This document shows positions 22,765 through 34,374 of a stretch of 64,000 bases of DNA, piece by piece. The stretch is taken from NCBI GenBank assembly GCA_038380435.1, contig JAWZYU010000007.1:20935001-20999000 (forward strand). Reading direction: 5' to 3'. A program made the translations under genes and the position numbers. Source of the DNA: Ryuthela nishihirai. Its lineage: Eukaryota > Arthropoda > Arachnida > Araneae > Heptathelidae. The notes beneath the pieces are model-generated. The model had not been told where the DNA came from. It ran no database searches and worked only from the letters and a program-made list of their open reading frames with translations. Positions within the stretch are counted from its first letter, which is position 1; every line of letters starts with the position of its first letter.

Positions 22765-23215
22765 TATTTTGGATAAAGTCTTACCCGAGTTCGATATTTT
22801 GTCATGGGGAGGAGATTATGATAAATATGTAAAACCTTTAGTGGGAGTTCAAAACTATATAATTAGATGTATGCTAAGAAAGGGAAGAACAGAAAGTATA
22901 GTTGAGGATTATCAAGTAGAGAGAAAAATATATATTTTTAATCAATTGGAGTGAACAAAACATCAGAGCTTTTCCATTTAATACTACTTAAAAAAACGTA
23001 TTATTGGAAGAGCTTTTTGCAACAAAGAATATTATTACCAGGCATAACATTTACATATTCCCAAGGTTATTTAATTTGGTTCCAAATTCAATGAAAGATA
23101 CGTAAATGTATTTGCTAAAGAACGTAGAAAATGAATATTGGTTTTAAATTGGAAAATTCACGATTTTTCTGAAAAGGAGAGAACGAAATGGAGATACTAA
23201 ACGTAAAATTATACT
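22765..23215 (+). pseudogene. Jockey/CR1-like LINE, C-terminal fragment
   Basis: The translated block LSWGGDYDKYVKPL and VQNYIIRCML matches the post-RT region of the minus-strand LINE at 35524-35949 (LSWAGAY, VQNHIIRCMM). After the first stop, another frame gives FPRLFNLVPNSMKD, usual near the end of these proteins. The endonuclease and RT are absent, as expected for a 5'-truncated insertion. Confidence 0.75.
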
Positions 23216-23489
23216 TTAAATATCATGCCAAATGTGTGAACGTTTCTATTATTATTATAAATTCCCCAAACAAGTTTGACTCATGTGGGATATTTCTATT
23301 TCTATAATGTGCATGGTAATGCACATATTACGGCTGATTTTTTATATTGTAAGTGATGCGTCGCATTGATTAATTTTGTATAAATATGAAATATATATAT
23401 TTACTCTTGTTCATGGTATATTACCTAACAAAAAAACTGTTATTTTCTAACATTTCGCTATAGCAACTACACTCTATACTTACAACGTA
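23216..23489. other. Unassigned AT-rich DNA
   Basis: Possibly the 3' untranslated part of the preceding LINE fragment, but no terminal repeat or tail is clear. Confidence 0.35.
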
Positions 23490-23605
23490 CAGTCGCTCAA
23501 AAAAGTATCCGAACACTATGGTTGATTACAGAATTCAGAAAAAATATCTGGAAACGATTTTTTTAGAAATTAGTGATCTGGCAACCTTCGTGTCACGTGA
23601 CAACT
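23490..23605 (+). mobile_element. Tc1/mariner-like terminus, copy 3
   Basis: It begins tacagtcgctcaaaaaagta after the sequence 'aacg' and continues 'tatggttgattacagaattc', 'atctggaaacg' and 'gtgatctggcaacc'. It is the inverse of copies 1 and 2. No opposite end was found within a plausible distance. Confidence 0.7.
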
Positions 23606-24058
23606 TTTTATGAAACTTTTATGAAACGTTTTATGAAAATTTACATAAACTTGCAATAGTTGGTAATTTTTACAATATTGTGATTTTGGTTTGTTTGAAA
23701 TCGTGAAAGATACACTGTTTTTATCTCAGATTTCATTTATTTGCTTTCAATGAAAAACATGTTATTACAGGAAGAATTAAATAACTTCTCTCTCGCATTA
23801 GAATATTCCAAAAATTCCTTTTTTTTTTCAATTGTTATCAGAAAGGATACAGCGATTGGATTTTAAATACGTTTTTATTCAAAGATTTATAAATTGCATC
23901 TGCGTTAAAAATTAGTTCATCTGAAACCATCGGCAAAAATTTCGCTTTCAACTTCATTCCAATGAAATGATATGCTGAAATAACCAACAGCGAGAGCCTG
24001 TTATGTATGATGCCAAAAACAGGTTGGTGGACTTGTTCGTTCTAAGATTTATTGGTAT

Positions 24059-24190
24059 TACCATCGCATTAGCTCAACTGGTAGAGCAACTGGAGCACAA
24101 CTAGGAAGTTCAGGGCACTGAAAGACGGGTTTTAATTTCACCTTGGCTATTCCCATATTTGCTAATTTTGCTGAGCAGTGAATTATGTTG
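24059..24190 (+). mobile_element. tRNA-like head ('SINE3' copy 2)
   Basis: 'cgcattagctcaactggtag' followed by 'agc' is a good box A and matches the head at 3592 ('cgccttagcttaactggtag'). The box B region is poor. Called a retroposon or tRNA pseudogene. Confidence 0.45.
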
Positions 24191-24607
24191 AAACCACTGA
24201 TCTAATAGCGTTTGGAGAGTTTAATCTCGAACAACAACCAGGTAAATCTACCAGTTCGTAATTCAATTATTTTATTCTAATTAATAAATCTCGTTCATTT
24301 CTAAACTGAAGTCTTTCTTTATTATATCTCTATCAAAAATACCAAACCTGGGCGTAAACCCTTCAGAGTTAACACTGAACAAACGAATGCACACAATTGC
24401 AAACACAAATGTCAAAAGATTGAGTAGATTGGCCTCGCTCACACGAGGTCAATAAATATTTGGAACGAAACAGCAGCAATGTTTAAAACCCACCCACGCT
24501 CAGCGTTGTTCAGCCATCTGTGCGTGCTACATTTCCAGTTTTCTCCAGTGAAATAAATGGTTCCAGTGTCGCTTTCCTTCGTCTTCTTGTTAAAAATAAA
24601 AAACAAT

Positions 24608-24740
24608 CAAGCAGCTGCTTGCCACAGAGGTCTTGATAGGAGCCTGTCAGTTTATATGCCAGAGTAGAAGGTCTGAGAGGATGGCAGGACCTCAGCAGAA
24701 AAACGATACAAGCGCGCTAACCACTCGGCCATGGTACGGC
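24608..24740 (-). mobile_element. SINE2 with internal deletion
   Basis: In reverse it reads a tRNA-like 'ggccgagtggttagcgcgct', then 'ctgctgaggtcctgccatcc', 'gcatataaactgacaggc' and 'aagcagctgcttg'. About 40 bp including box B is missing after the head. Confidence 0.85.
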
Positions 24741-24848
24741 TCCTTCTTGTTAGACTCACCTTATAAGTAGGAAGTTTCTTTCAACCTCGTTATATTTTTG
24801 TTTCCGTTCGAGTGATAGATATCATTTTTTTCTCCGTAGATTTGTGTT

Positions 24849-25808
24849 GTTTTAACTCTGAGCTGCACTCTTTTTTAATACAATGAACTAAATGTCCATG
24901 TCACAAGGATCCATTTGGCTCAGAGAAGGTTAGGGAAGAGGCTCCACCAGATAGATGTTAGGACATGGATGTAAGCCTTCGTTGAAGGCATCCAACGTGT
25001 TCTTCAACGGGCACAGGATATGACTCTTCTTGCACTCCACAGGGCACGATTAACATAATGACGCGGGACCACACCCTCAAATAGGAATATATTTAGAATA
25101 TTAAAAGTGAGGCTACACCTCTCTTTTAAGGAGGTAAATATCTAAAACGTTTGAGACAGATCCCAATAAAAGAGATAAAGAAACAGAGAGACGAAAGAAT
25201 GACAAATCTGATGGTAATGAAGGCTGAGTGAGCTTGAAAGCATCTTTTTTTATCTCTGTAAGATAACTAACATTATTGCCCTATTCGCATAGCTAGGACT
25301 AGTTTTGAAACATCGACAATCTTCATAATTTAATTAATATTTTCTAATCATGTAAAAAATATTGACTTGGCTCTTGTAATTCTTGACTGCAACTGTAGGT
25401 GCAATTTAAAAAAATATATATACTCATTTAGTAAATCGCTCCAATTTTTTTCTCCTCTCTATCATAACAAGAAATTTAATTTTTATTTATTGTTGCAGGT
25501 AAATTTCTCATACACCAAATTTTTCCTGTCTATTATGATAACCTGGCACTGATCGTGGGTGGGAGGCATATTTTTAGAATGGACCTAGGGCCAGAATATT
25601 TTTAATTCAGCTTGCATTAAGGGCCGCGTCTTTACGTCCCATCCAATGAACGGCAACCTTTCCAAGCCCAGCGGTTTCCCCTTTCTAACCGTGGAAAAAT
25701 GAGGGTTTAGCGGAGAAAATTTTCAAAGCTAGCACAGTTTGGAGTCGAACCTTGGAACATCAGCTTATGGGTTATGGCACTCTACCGACTGAGTGAAATG
25801 CCTCCCCC
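24849..25808 (-). mobile_element. SINE1 interrupted by a 556-bp insert
   Basis: The 3' half lies at 24849-25054 and the tRNA-headed 5' half at 25611-25808. The same SINE1 segment is present on both sides of the break (25029-25054 and 25611-25635), so the insert is bounded by a diverged direct repeat of about 25 bp. The insert (25055-25610) is AT-rich with no recognised motif. Confidence 0.7.
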
Positions 25809-25859
25809 ATAGATTCGAGATAAATCGGACAATATTGATGGACTGTTTAATTGATGGAC

Positions 25860-26015
25860 TGTTTAATCTCTGAGCCTCACTTTTTTGAATACAGTTAGCT
25901 AAATGGTCAGGTGATGAGGGCCACAAGGGATCATTATTTGTTGGGGAAAGGAGTTCACAGACGTAAAGGAGACAGATGGAAGTTTCCCATCAAAGCAATA
26001 GGGTGCATTCTTTGA
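25860..26015 (-). mobile_element. SINE1 3' fragment
   Basis: Starts 'ctctgagcctcacttttttg', passes 'ttagctaaatggtcaggt' and ends near 'gcattctttgatga'. Degenerate, with no tRNA head. Confidence 0.75.
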
Positions 26016-26339
26016 TGAACAAAACAGTAGTTTAAAGGAAAATTTAGTCCAATTAAGTTCCCTATTACGTTCGAGAATAAAAATAGAAGCAATGGGGGGC
26101 CGAAAGACAACTGGACGAAAAATGTGATAAAAAGTTCTTTTGGACGCAACGTAACGCACGGGTAATGCGTGCGTCACGCAACGTAATGCAGACGCACACC
26201 TAGTGAAGGTCAGCAGAGGACAAGGCAAAGTGAAGGCAAAAAAGAAAGAACACGTTACCTCAGAAAGCTACAATTCATTCTGAAGTCAAACACATATGAA
26301 ATCCAAGATATTTCCAATGTTCGTTCCTGGCCCTCTGGC

Positions 26340-27740
26340 ATTTTTACTTAAAAAAAATGCGAAAGTCAGCCTTCATTTTTACCATTTTTGTCAATTGCGA
26401 GTGCTATCGTTTTTCTGTACTTTTCACATTTTCCCCCAGCGGAATCTTGGATTTTTTGGCGGGTTCTCGCAAATTGCTTAAGAGACATTTTTCACTCATT
26501 AGTTTGTTAAGAGTATATCTTGTTATTTCTTCTTGGACGGTTTTGCCTTCGTATTCAGTAATATTACTTTGGTATTCGTCTTCTAATTAGCCATTGAGTG
26601 ATATTTTCTGGCGATGCAGTCTTGTTTTTTTTCTTTGTTTATTACTTGGTGTTTCAATTCGGGTTGATGACATTCTTCGGTCTTGTTTATTTTTAGAGTG
26701 GCCACTTCATTAATCGTTTTCTTGAATTACTTCTAAGAAAGGTATTTTTTCAGTTTTGTCGTCTAATTTAGTTTCACTTCTTGGGCATTTTGCAGCGAAG
26801 TGCCCCTGTTGACAGCATCGACGGCAACTCGCGTTACACCTCTGTAATCAAATATGGCAGTGGAAGCTCCAATTCCAATAAAATTGGGAATATCTTGCTT
26901 AATTATCATTTTTATCGTGCCGTCTTCAGAATAAGTATCATCAGTAATTGATATTATTTCGCCGTAGTACCTCAGAGTTTTAGCCACATCTGAATTCAGA
27001 ATAAAAAACTGCAATTTTGCTACAGTAACCGTTTTAGCAGGATATCCACAATCCTGCATATAGGTTTACTTCGTCTTTTTCCCCATTTAGTTCAGGCGTC
27101 TTCTTTCCATGCTAGAAATTTGTCGGCAATCTCAACATTGTTGAGAAGAATTATCGTATGAGACCTGTATATCTTTTGGGCGATTTCAACTGAATTTCTT
27201 TGACATAAAGCAAATATCTTCTTCGTTGAATAAAGAAAATCGGTTTTAGAATGAATAAGACGGAAAACGCGTTGCATTTCAGTTTTCGATGATTTCAATC
27301 TTGAAAAAGGCTTTTTGTGGCTGCAAACAACCATGACGGCAAAAAAGGAAGTATCACTTCCAATCTAATAATAATAATTCATTCCATGCATGGAGGTTAC
27401 AGTAAAGCCAAGGTGCAGGTAATTTCGGATATTAATTTAAATGTGAAGTCGCACTCACGGGAGCTCCGACAGTCACGTCTTATCACCATCGTACTTCAAC
27501 TCGTTTTCGGTGCGTTCTTTAACATGCCTTCCTATTAAATGCATTCGTGTGTAACCGTAATGAAATATAAAAACAAAATGATAGGCAGGCACACGCCGCC
27601 TGGCCAATGCATTGTGGTACAGTTCCCACTTTCCAGAATTCTCGTTAAAATGGGTTTTGAAGTATTGCTGACGGTCAACTCTCTCAGCTGATGAATTGTG
27701 CAGATCTTTTTTCCGCACAGTTCGTGCCAACAAACGCTTG
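26340..27740 (-). pseudogene. Gag-like ORF1 of a LINE, zinc-knuckle protein
   Basis: Consecutive minus-strand blocks read MQRVFRLIHSKTDFLY, then IISITDDTYSEDGTIKMIIK, IPNFIGIGAS and YRGVTRV. One base out of frame follows a zinc knuckle with spacing C-x2-C-x4-H-x4-C (CRRCCQQGHFAAKC), then a charged tail. The knuckle and the preceding beta-rich domain are typical of ORF1 proteins that package LINE RNA. No adjacent RT was found, so it is a fragment or its ORF2 was lost. A diverged relative lies at 39850-40752. The N-terminal part (27473-27733) is less certain. Confidence 0.65.
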
Positions 27741-28119
27741 TCCCGTGTCTTCTAGAGCGGTATGTCCTATCTCATTTGCCACGATTGATGGATTTTTTGA
27801 AATTATGGCCATTCTTCATATATTTGGGATATTGTGCCCTGAGAATTTGAGCTGAGTTCCATTCCTCCGTTACGGATGGCATGTCCCGCAGGCGTTTTAC
27901 CCATGCAGAACTTGACTTTGCTTTCCACCATGCCTTTTAGGTTTTTGTGTTATTTCATAGTGACATGATAATGCTTACGCCAATACGAAATTTTGCATTC
28001 ATTGGCATGTTTCATGGTACTTCACTAAACTTGGTAAAGAAGTGTAACTTCATGGTACACTGCCTAAATATCCAATTCATAAAGACACCAAATATTCAGG
28101 GAATATTCAAAAAGTGATC

Positions 28120-28365
28120 CACTTGACAACCGAAAGGTTTGACTCAGAACAGATGTAATCAAAGCCTTTAATGTGAATAGGTTATGGTTCTCTATATACG
28201 GTGCCGCTGCTTAACGGGACATCTAACGGACGGCAATCTCTCCAAGTGCCAAACTCTTTTTCTCACTGAAGGAAAAACGATAATTAATTGAGGTATATTT
28301 CAAAGAGACAGAGTTAGGACTGAAATCTAGTAACATCAAATTACAAGCCTGGTGTGCTGTAAACC
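28120..28365 (-). mobile_element. SINE1, old degenerate copy
   Basis: Weak landmarks in the right order: 'tcaaagcctttaatgtg', 'ggttatggttctct', 'gcttaacgggacatctaacg', 'acggcaatctctccaag' and 'attacaagcctggtgtgctg'. Confidence 0.65.
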
Positions 28366-28504
28366 AAGATAAGGAAAATATTCGATTTCCATCACAAGTT
28401 ATATCCGTTTCCAAAATTACTTTAAATAGATCTATGAAGTGTTTCCTCCAGTTGCTCGCATTAGTTTTTTCTTTACATTTTATTGTTTAGAATTTAATCC
28501 CCTT

Positions 28505-28862
28505 ACTTGTGGCGCAGTCGGTCGCTCACCTGGCTCGTGAACTGCAGTTCGAGTTCCACCTGGGCTAGCGTTGAGATTTTTCTCTGCAAAACTCACCTCC
28601 CTGCCCTCGGTTAGTATGGAACACCGATGGGCTTGGAAAGACAGCCGTCTTTTGGATGGGACGTAAATCCGTGGCCCATTTTCCGTGGCCCATACCTTGG
28701 CACATTAAATATGCTGGATGGTCTTGACGGGAAGCTACCATTTGTCTCCTAACAGCTATCCAGTGGGTCCCCTTCTTCAACCTTCTTTGACTCCTCAGGA
28801 TACTTGTGACCTGACCGTTTAGCCCATTGTTTTACAAAACGTGCCACTCAGAGATAAAATAA
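28505..28862 (+). mobile_element. SINE1, full length
   Basis: The head 'cttgtggcgcagtcggtcgc' is followed by the box B-like 'cagttcgagttcc'; the body and tail ('aacgtgccactcagagataa') are complete. A small duplication, 'ccgtggcccat' twice, is seen near 28670. Confidence 0.88.
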
Positions 28863-29109
28863 CCCAAATTTCTTCCTTTTGCATAAAAAACAGGATTTAC
28901 CAACCTTTTACACCGCTAGATAGCGCTATTAAAACTATTCGGACATTTTAAAAGTGCGAATCCCAATATTTAGTCAATACGTATGTAACCCAAAACAGAA
29001 TTTCTTATTTTTAAAAGCAAAAACTTGAATGCCTAGAAACTGATAAACAAGGCAAACTTAAGACAAAATGAAACAGTTGTTCTTTTTTCTGAAAGCGAAT
29101 CAAAGCATA
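28863..29109. other. Unassigned AT-rich DNA
   Basis: No motif seen. Confidence 0.4.
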
Positions 29110-30092
29110 TGTTGTGACCACCCCCGTGTATATTTAGGGCGGTACAAACATTTAGGCCGTGATGCGTTACTTGCTGCCAAATCCAAGACAATTTCCCGGA
29201 CCCACAACCAAATTAACGGACATTTGCAATAATGGGAACTGAGATAATTTTACAGTTAACAAAAACACAACATTTATTAATAAAATTTATTATTCCACAT
29301 TTCACACATAACTAGTTCCACTTTTGGGACAAATTCAACAGCGCCTCTGGCGCGGCACTTTTCAATCAAGGGAAACTTTGTGCGTGGTGGAGATCAGTTC
29401 ATTAAAAAAAGTCCATGATGAACGAGCTACTTGCTCGTGACTCTAATAGTCCTTAACAGTTATGAAGGTCCTAGTCGGGACAACGTGACAGCAGTTCACA
29501 GAAACACATTCAGGTGAAAAAGCGAAACCAGATTCAATAAATGTTCCCCCTACCTTATCAAGTCAGACGTCTCTAGGGAAGATATCGCTGGGCCGTTTGC
29601 TGCTGGCAAGCTGAAGGCACGGGCTGCGTAGCGCTCTCTCCACACGTTCATTGTTCATACTTCGGGACTCTGTTCACTGGAGAGGATCATTGCTGTCGAC
29701 CACTCAGCCCGGACGAGAAGAGGCTCCACTTTTTAAAATGTTTTTCTTGATCCTTTTCGGTGGCCCACTCGTGGAAGTCACCTTGCTGACCCGGCGTGGA
29801 CGATGCCCATTGGTCGGACTGGCCGAGGTGCGAAACATGCACCCCAGCTGTTGTTTTGCTGTTTTCCCCACCAGGTCACGTAGCTCCAGTTCTGATACCT
29901 GAGGGGACCAACGGTCCATCGCGAATGTTCTATGCCAGCGGCAAAGGCTTTCCTCAGCAAGAGCTGAACGCAGAAAATGTCACAATATGGAGGTCAGTCG
30001 AAAATGTCACTATTAAAATGGAAGGCGATGTTTGCGGCCAGTCCTCCCTTCATAAAGTCTTGTCCACGTGATAAAATTACGTGGGCATAACA
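29110..30092 (-). mobile_element. Possible solo LTR, about 980 bp
   Basis: The segment has TG and CA edges: tgttgtgaccac at 29110 and gtgggcataaca ending at 30092, which are inverted repeats with two mismatches. On the minus strand it contains aataaatgttgtg, a polyadenylation-like signal near its end. It is GC-richer than its flanks and has open frames on both strands (29651-30071) with no domain. No target duplication is visible, so this is tentative. Overlapping frames here are not called. Confidence 0.35.
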
Positions 30093-30179
30093 CGTTATCT
30101 TTCAGGTGTCATAGTGTTCCTTAATCCATCTCTCCGCCTCCCAAGAGAGCAATAATTTCTTCAGTTGATAGAGTTTCAG

Positions 30180-30450
30180 GATCGAATTCCCTCAATGGTT
30201 GTTGTAAGATTTTCTGTTATAACTCCGCCTCTTTCCTCGGTTAGAAATGCGGATATCTATGAGCTGACGTCATCTGCAAGAGAGTCTTAGTTGTGCAAGC
30301 CAAAGAATAGCTGAAATGTTTTGAAGGTGGCGTTCCATCTGTTTCCAAACAGCTGCCCAGTGAATCCCATGCCCCTACCCAACTTTGATCCCTGGGGTCC
30401 TTATGACCTGGCCATTTAGTGAAATATGTGCTGCTCACAGATTTTAGAAC
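30180..30450 (+). mobile_element. SINE1, degenerate copy
   Basis: Clear landmarks in the 3' half: 'ttccatctgtttccaaacag', 'cccagtgaatccc', 'ggggtccttatgacctggcc' and 'gtgctgctcacaga'. The 5' part is nearly unrecognisable. Confidence 0.75.
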
Positions 30451-31302
30451 CGAACAAAGCCTTCTCCACCCTCACAGATCAATCCAAGAACTGAAAAGTC
30501 CATTAAAAAAATTGGTACCATGATAGTTAAATGTACGTAAGAAATGTATGATGTCTAAAATTTTCTTTTACTTTTGGGAGAATATTCAACCACTTAACAT
30601 AAAAAAGGAGCTTGCATGTATGTAGAAAACTTCCCCGGCTTGACAATAATCAAATTTTATTCAAAGTATTTCCTTTAAAAATAATTTTGTATCTCTCCTT
30701 TGAGAGGGGGAAAAAAGTCAACATTGAGCTGAAGTTATTCTTTCTTCTGATATATATATTAAGGCATTGAAATAAATGTGCTCCAAAGACTATGAAAACT
30801 CTATTATCAGCTGTCAGGGTTTCTTTGATTGATCGCGACTGAAATGGAAAATAAATGTAGGAGCAACGCGTCGATTTATTTTAGTTTCTCTTTCTTTCGA
30901 GTATTTTTATGTCTTCCAACTCCATTTCCGATTCGCGCGCTGAATGACGTCCCATAATGCCTCTGTTACGTGTCCTCCGCAAGGATGAAAAAAAAAAACG
31001 AAAAAGGAACTTAGAGGAGAAAAGCAGAACTAAATGAAATAAAAGATGAATAAATCAAGCAAGGAAAAGTCAGTTAGACGCTTTTGGTAATTATGATGTC
31101 TTTTTGGAAGAATTATTTTACTTTTATTTGGTATGTTTTGGATTGGGTTGATTTTGACTCTGATTACGTTTGGGTAGTGTAATATTATGGGACCTCTTTT
31201 CTCTCGAGTTGTAGTCCCCGTAACTTCCTTTTAAATTTCTCCTTTACTTAAATTATTTCCCTTAATTACTCTTTTATCATGTTCTAAGGGAATCAACATA
31301 TC
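30451..31302. other. Unassigned AT-rich DNA
   Basis: No transposon or gene motif recognised. Confidence 0.45.
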
Positions 31303-31707
31303 CGCTTGTTTTTACACCCGTAATTCAATGTGCGTCAGACTTGATGTGCATCAAATGTCGTGTTGGACTCGACGAAAGAAGTAAATGCCCAATTTACAAC
31401 GTGGATGACGACACACCATTTATTTACACTTTTTACATTCGCCTTAGCTGGACTCAACATTTGACTGGATGAAATGATTCAATTTCATATGCTTTGGAGA
31501 CTTTCCCTAATCAGCTTATTATTATAGCTTCAATGCTGCGTTGCTTTTGCAGGCATTCACTTAATTAGGTTGAAATCTGTATTCAGACCATAAAAATCGG
31601 CGAGAAGATATTCTAATCCGTGCCTACTTAATCTGGTTCACACAGAACAAAACCCTGCTTATTTTAGGGTTTTTGATAGAGGGCTATGTCACTTTGATGC
31701 TCTAAAC
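31303..31707. mobile_element. LTR-like dispersed repeat, copy 2
   Basis: Shares ordered blocks with 1993-2570: 'tacacccgta', 'gatgacgacaca' with 'atttacact', 'aatcggcgagaag', 'ggttcacacagaac' and an aaccct to agggttt inverted pair. It is cut at 31707 by a hAT-type MITE. Confidence 0.4.
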
Positions 31708-31882
31708 CAGGGGTGCTCAAACCGTGGCCCGGGGGCCATTTGTGCCTCGTCAGATCCTTAATTGTGGCCTGCGAACACGACGAAGCTTCCAAATAATATT
31801 TTAAATATATATATATAATAGAACGACATGTACCAAATTTTCAAATTGGCCCGCGAATTCCAAAAGGTTGACCCTACCCCTG
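31708..31882. mobile_element. hAT-type MITE, 175 bp
   Basis: Begins caggggtgctcaaaccgtgg and, read from the other side, caggggtagggtcaacc. Inner inverted blocks 'gtggcccgggggcca' and 'ttggcccgcgaat' strengthen the pairing. CAGGGGT ends are typical of hAT elements. Flanking 8-mers are ctctaaac (31700-31707) and ttcgaaac (31883-31890), matching at 6 of 8 positions, as expected for an aged 8-bp target duplication. Confidence 0.75.
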
Positions 31883-33515
31883 TTCGAAACCAACACCTCA
31901 AATGTTTTGGTCTCAAGCTCCCTTTACAGTCTTAGATATTATTGAGGACCCAAAGATGCTTTTGTTTATGTGGGTTTTATCTATCAATATTTACCGCATT
32001 AGAAATTAAAACTGGGAAATTTTTAAAATATTCATTCATTAATTCATTTAAAAATAACAATAATAAACCCATTACATGTTAACATGTATAGCATATTTTT
32101 TATGAAAAATAACTATTTTCCAAAACAAAAAATAGTGAGAGAGTGGCATTGTTTGACGTTTTTTCAAATCTCTTTAATATCTGACTTAACAGAAGACCGC
32201 TGGATTCTCATATCTGCTTCTGCATTCAATCTGTTGCGATATGTTGTTTTGGTTGAAATATATGAAGAAAATCCGGCCTCACACAGATATGTAGTTGGAA
32301 AAGGAAGGGGTATTTTAATAGCCTTTTCAAATAATTGTGGATATTTTCTTTGATACTACACCAAAACTCGACGTGGTAGTTTCTTAAAGGTCAGTTGCAA
32401 CGTGGAATCTGAAACCATATCAATGAACTTTTCACACTCTGTTATTATCTTGCACTTTGAATGGATCTTTTATCTACGCATGATTTTGTAACGTCATCCA
32501 TCGGTCATTTCGAAAATATTGGTTCACTGAGTTATTATTAGATCTTCCAAATGTTGACACATTTCATTATACAATATCAAAGACTCATATTCGTTAATAT
32601 CGCCGCCGATCTCATCAGAAAAGCTTTAAATATTGGAAAGCTGTCAAGTTCACAGTGGCGGATTCAAGTTTTCCAAAATTCTAATTTTCTTTTGAAAGCT
32701 AGAATTTATCACTGGCAACAAATACTGTCAGTGGTTTCCTTGAAGTGACAAGATAACTTCGCTCATTTTCGAAAAAATATCTGCCAAATATCCAAGTCTG
32801 AATAGTCTGAAGTCTGAATCCAAGTCTGAAGTTTTTCTGTCAGTCGTTCTTTCAAGTAAAAATAGTGTTCCATGAAAAAAAAAAGAGGCTAGTTTGGCTC
32901 GCATCTCAAACAATCGCACAAATGTTTTTCCTAGAGACAACCGTCGTACTTCGGTCTGCACTAGAAGTGCTTTATGCGTACTTCCCATTTCGTCACACAG
33001 GATATTAAAATGACGTGTACTCAAGGGTCGAGATTTAATAAAATTAATAACCTTTACTGCTTCATCAAAGACACTCTTAAGTGAAACTCTTATTTTTTTA
33101 CTGCGAGTGGGTGGCGGTGAAGAATTCAATGACTACTAGTACAGTTTGGTGTCTATGCCTTGATTCATGCTAAGACGGCAGCAGTTTTACCCACCATTGC
33201 TTTTGCACCATCAGTGCAAATGTCAACACAGTTGTTCCAGGATAAACCATCATATTCAAAAACGTTATTCAACGCTTTGAATATTTCAACACCACTTGTA
33301 TCTGTTGCCAAGCATTCACATAAAAGTAGATCTTCTCCGATGATTAGTTAGTGCTGATAGCGAACGAAATACAAGGAAAACAGCAAGTCCAGCCACATCT
33401 ATAGATTCATCCATTTGTAAGGCAAGAGTGCAATTCTGCCGAAGAGATATTAACTAAGTCTTCATGTTTGCAGCTAAATCTTTAATTTGGCGAGTTACTG
33501 TATCGTTGGAAAATG

Positions 33516-33907
33516 TGGGGCGGGGGTGGCTCAGTCGGTAGCGCGCCAGGCTCGTAATCTGTAGTTCCCAGGTTCGAGTCCCAGCTGGGTCAGCGTTGAG
33601 ATTTATCTCCGCAAAATTCCCCACCCTGCCTACGGTCAGTAGAGGACACCGATGGGCTTGTAAAGGCCGCCGTCCGTCGGATGGGACGTTAAGCCGTGGC
33701 CCCGTGTGCGGAAGAGCCATACCCTGTGCACGTTAAAGAACACGCTGGATGGCCTTGCCGGAGGCTACCATCTGTCTCCCAACAGCTGTTCCAGTGGGTC
33801 CCCTCCCCAAACTTTCTCTGAGCCTTCGGGGTCCATGTGACCTGGACATTTAGCCCATGGTGTGCAAAAAAAAAAGTGCCGCTCAGAGGTAAAACAACCC
33901 AACCCAA
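33516..33907 (+). mobile_element. SINE1 inside the hAT coding region
   Basis: A complete young copy from 'tggggcgggggtggctcagt' to 'aacaacccaaccca'. Direct repeats atcgttggaaaatg (33502-33515) and atcgttcgaaaatg (33908-33921) flank it, 13 of 14 bases identical. The insertion splits the transposase right after the motif PFSND. Confidence 0.97.
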
Positions 33908-34374
33908 ATCGTTCGAAAATGGCACTGCCGCGAATTCTTTTACTGACTTTTCATCCAGTAGACATTCAGCAATGTCAACTGTACAAGACTTTATTAGTCT
34001 CTCAGCTATTGTGTGCGTTTCTCCAGCAAATGCAATGCGATAACTTACCCTGTTAAGATGCTTCAGTGGCTTTTTAATTTCTAGCTTGAAAAGCTGTAAT
34101 AAACAATTTTTGTTACTTTCAAAGACCTCATCACGTCTACGTTTAAAATATTCAATTCCTTTCTCCTTAAACTCTGAATGATTAGTCTCAAAATGACGCC
34201 GCCACTTAACTGGTACCATAATACTATTAAAAAATGTTCTGTTGCATAAGACACAATAAGGTAAATTATTATCATCCATAAAGCCGAGAAAAAGATAGCT
34301 TTCGTTATATTTTCGTTTCTTATTTACAGTTTCGCCCAGTTTCTTTGGAGTAAATTGCCCCCTTCCATGAGTCA

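Noticed and set aside
29651..30071. A host gene in the GC-richer stretch
   Set aside because: Open frames exist on both strands at the same place, none with a domain, and the region has LTR-like edges.
33454..33720. A recurring 'protein' with GPRLNVPSDGR and RTWELQITSLARY in many frames across the window
   Set aside because: It is the antisense translation of SINE1; the same peptide appears wherever a SINE1 is read on that strand. No selection for coding is implied.
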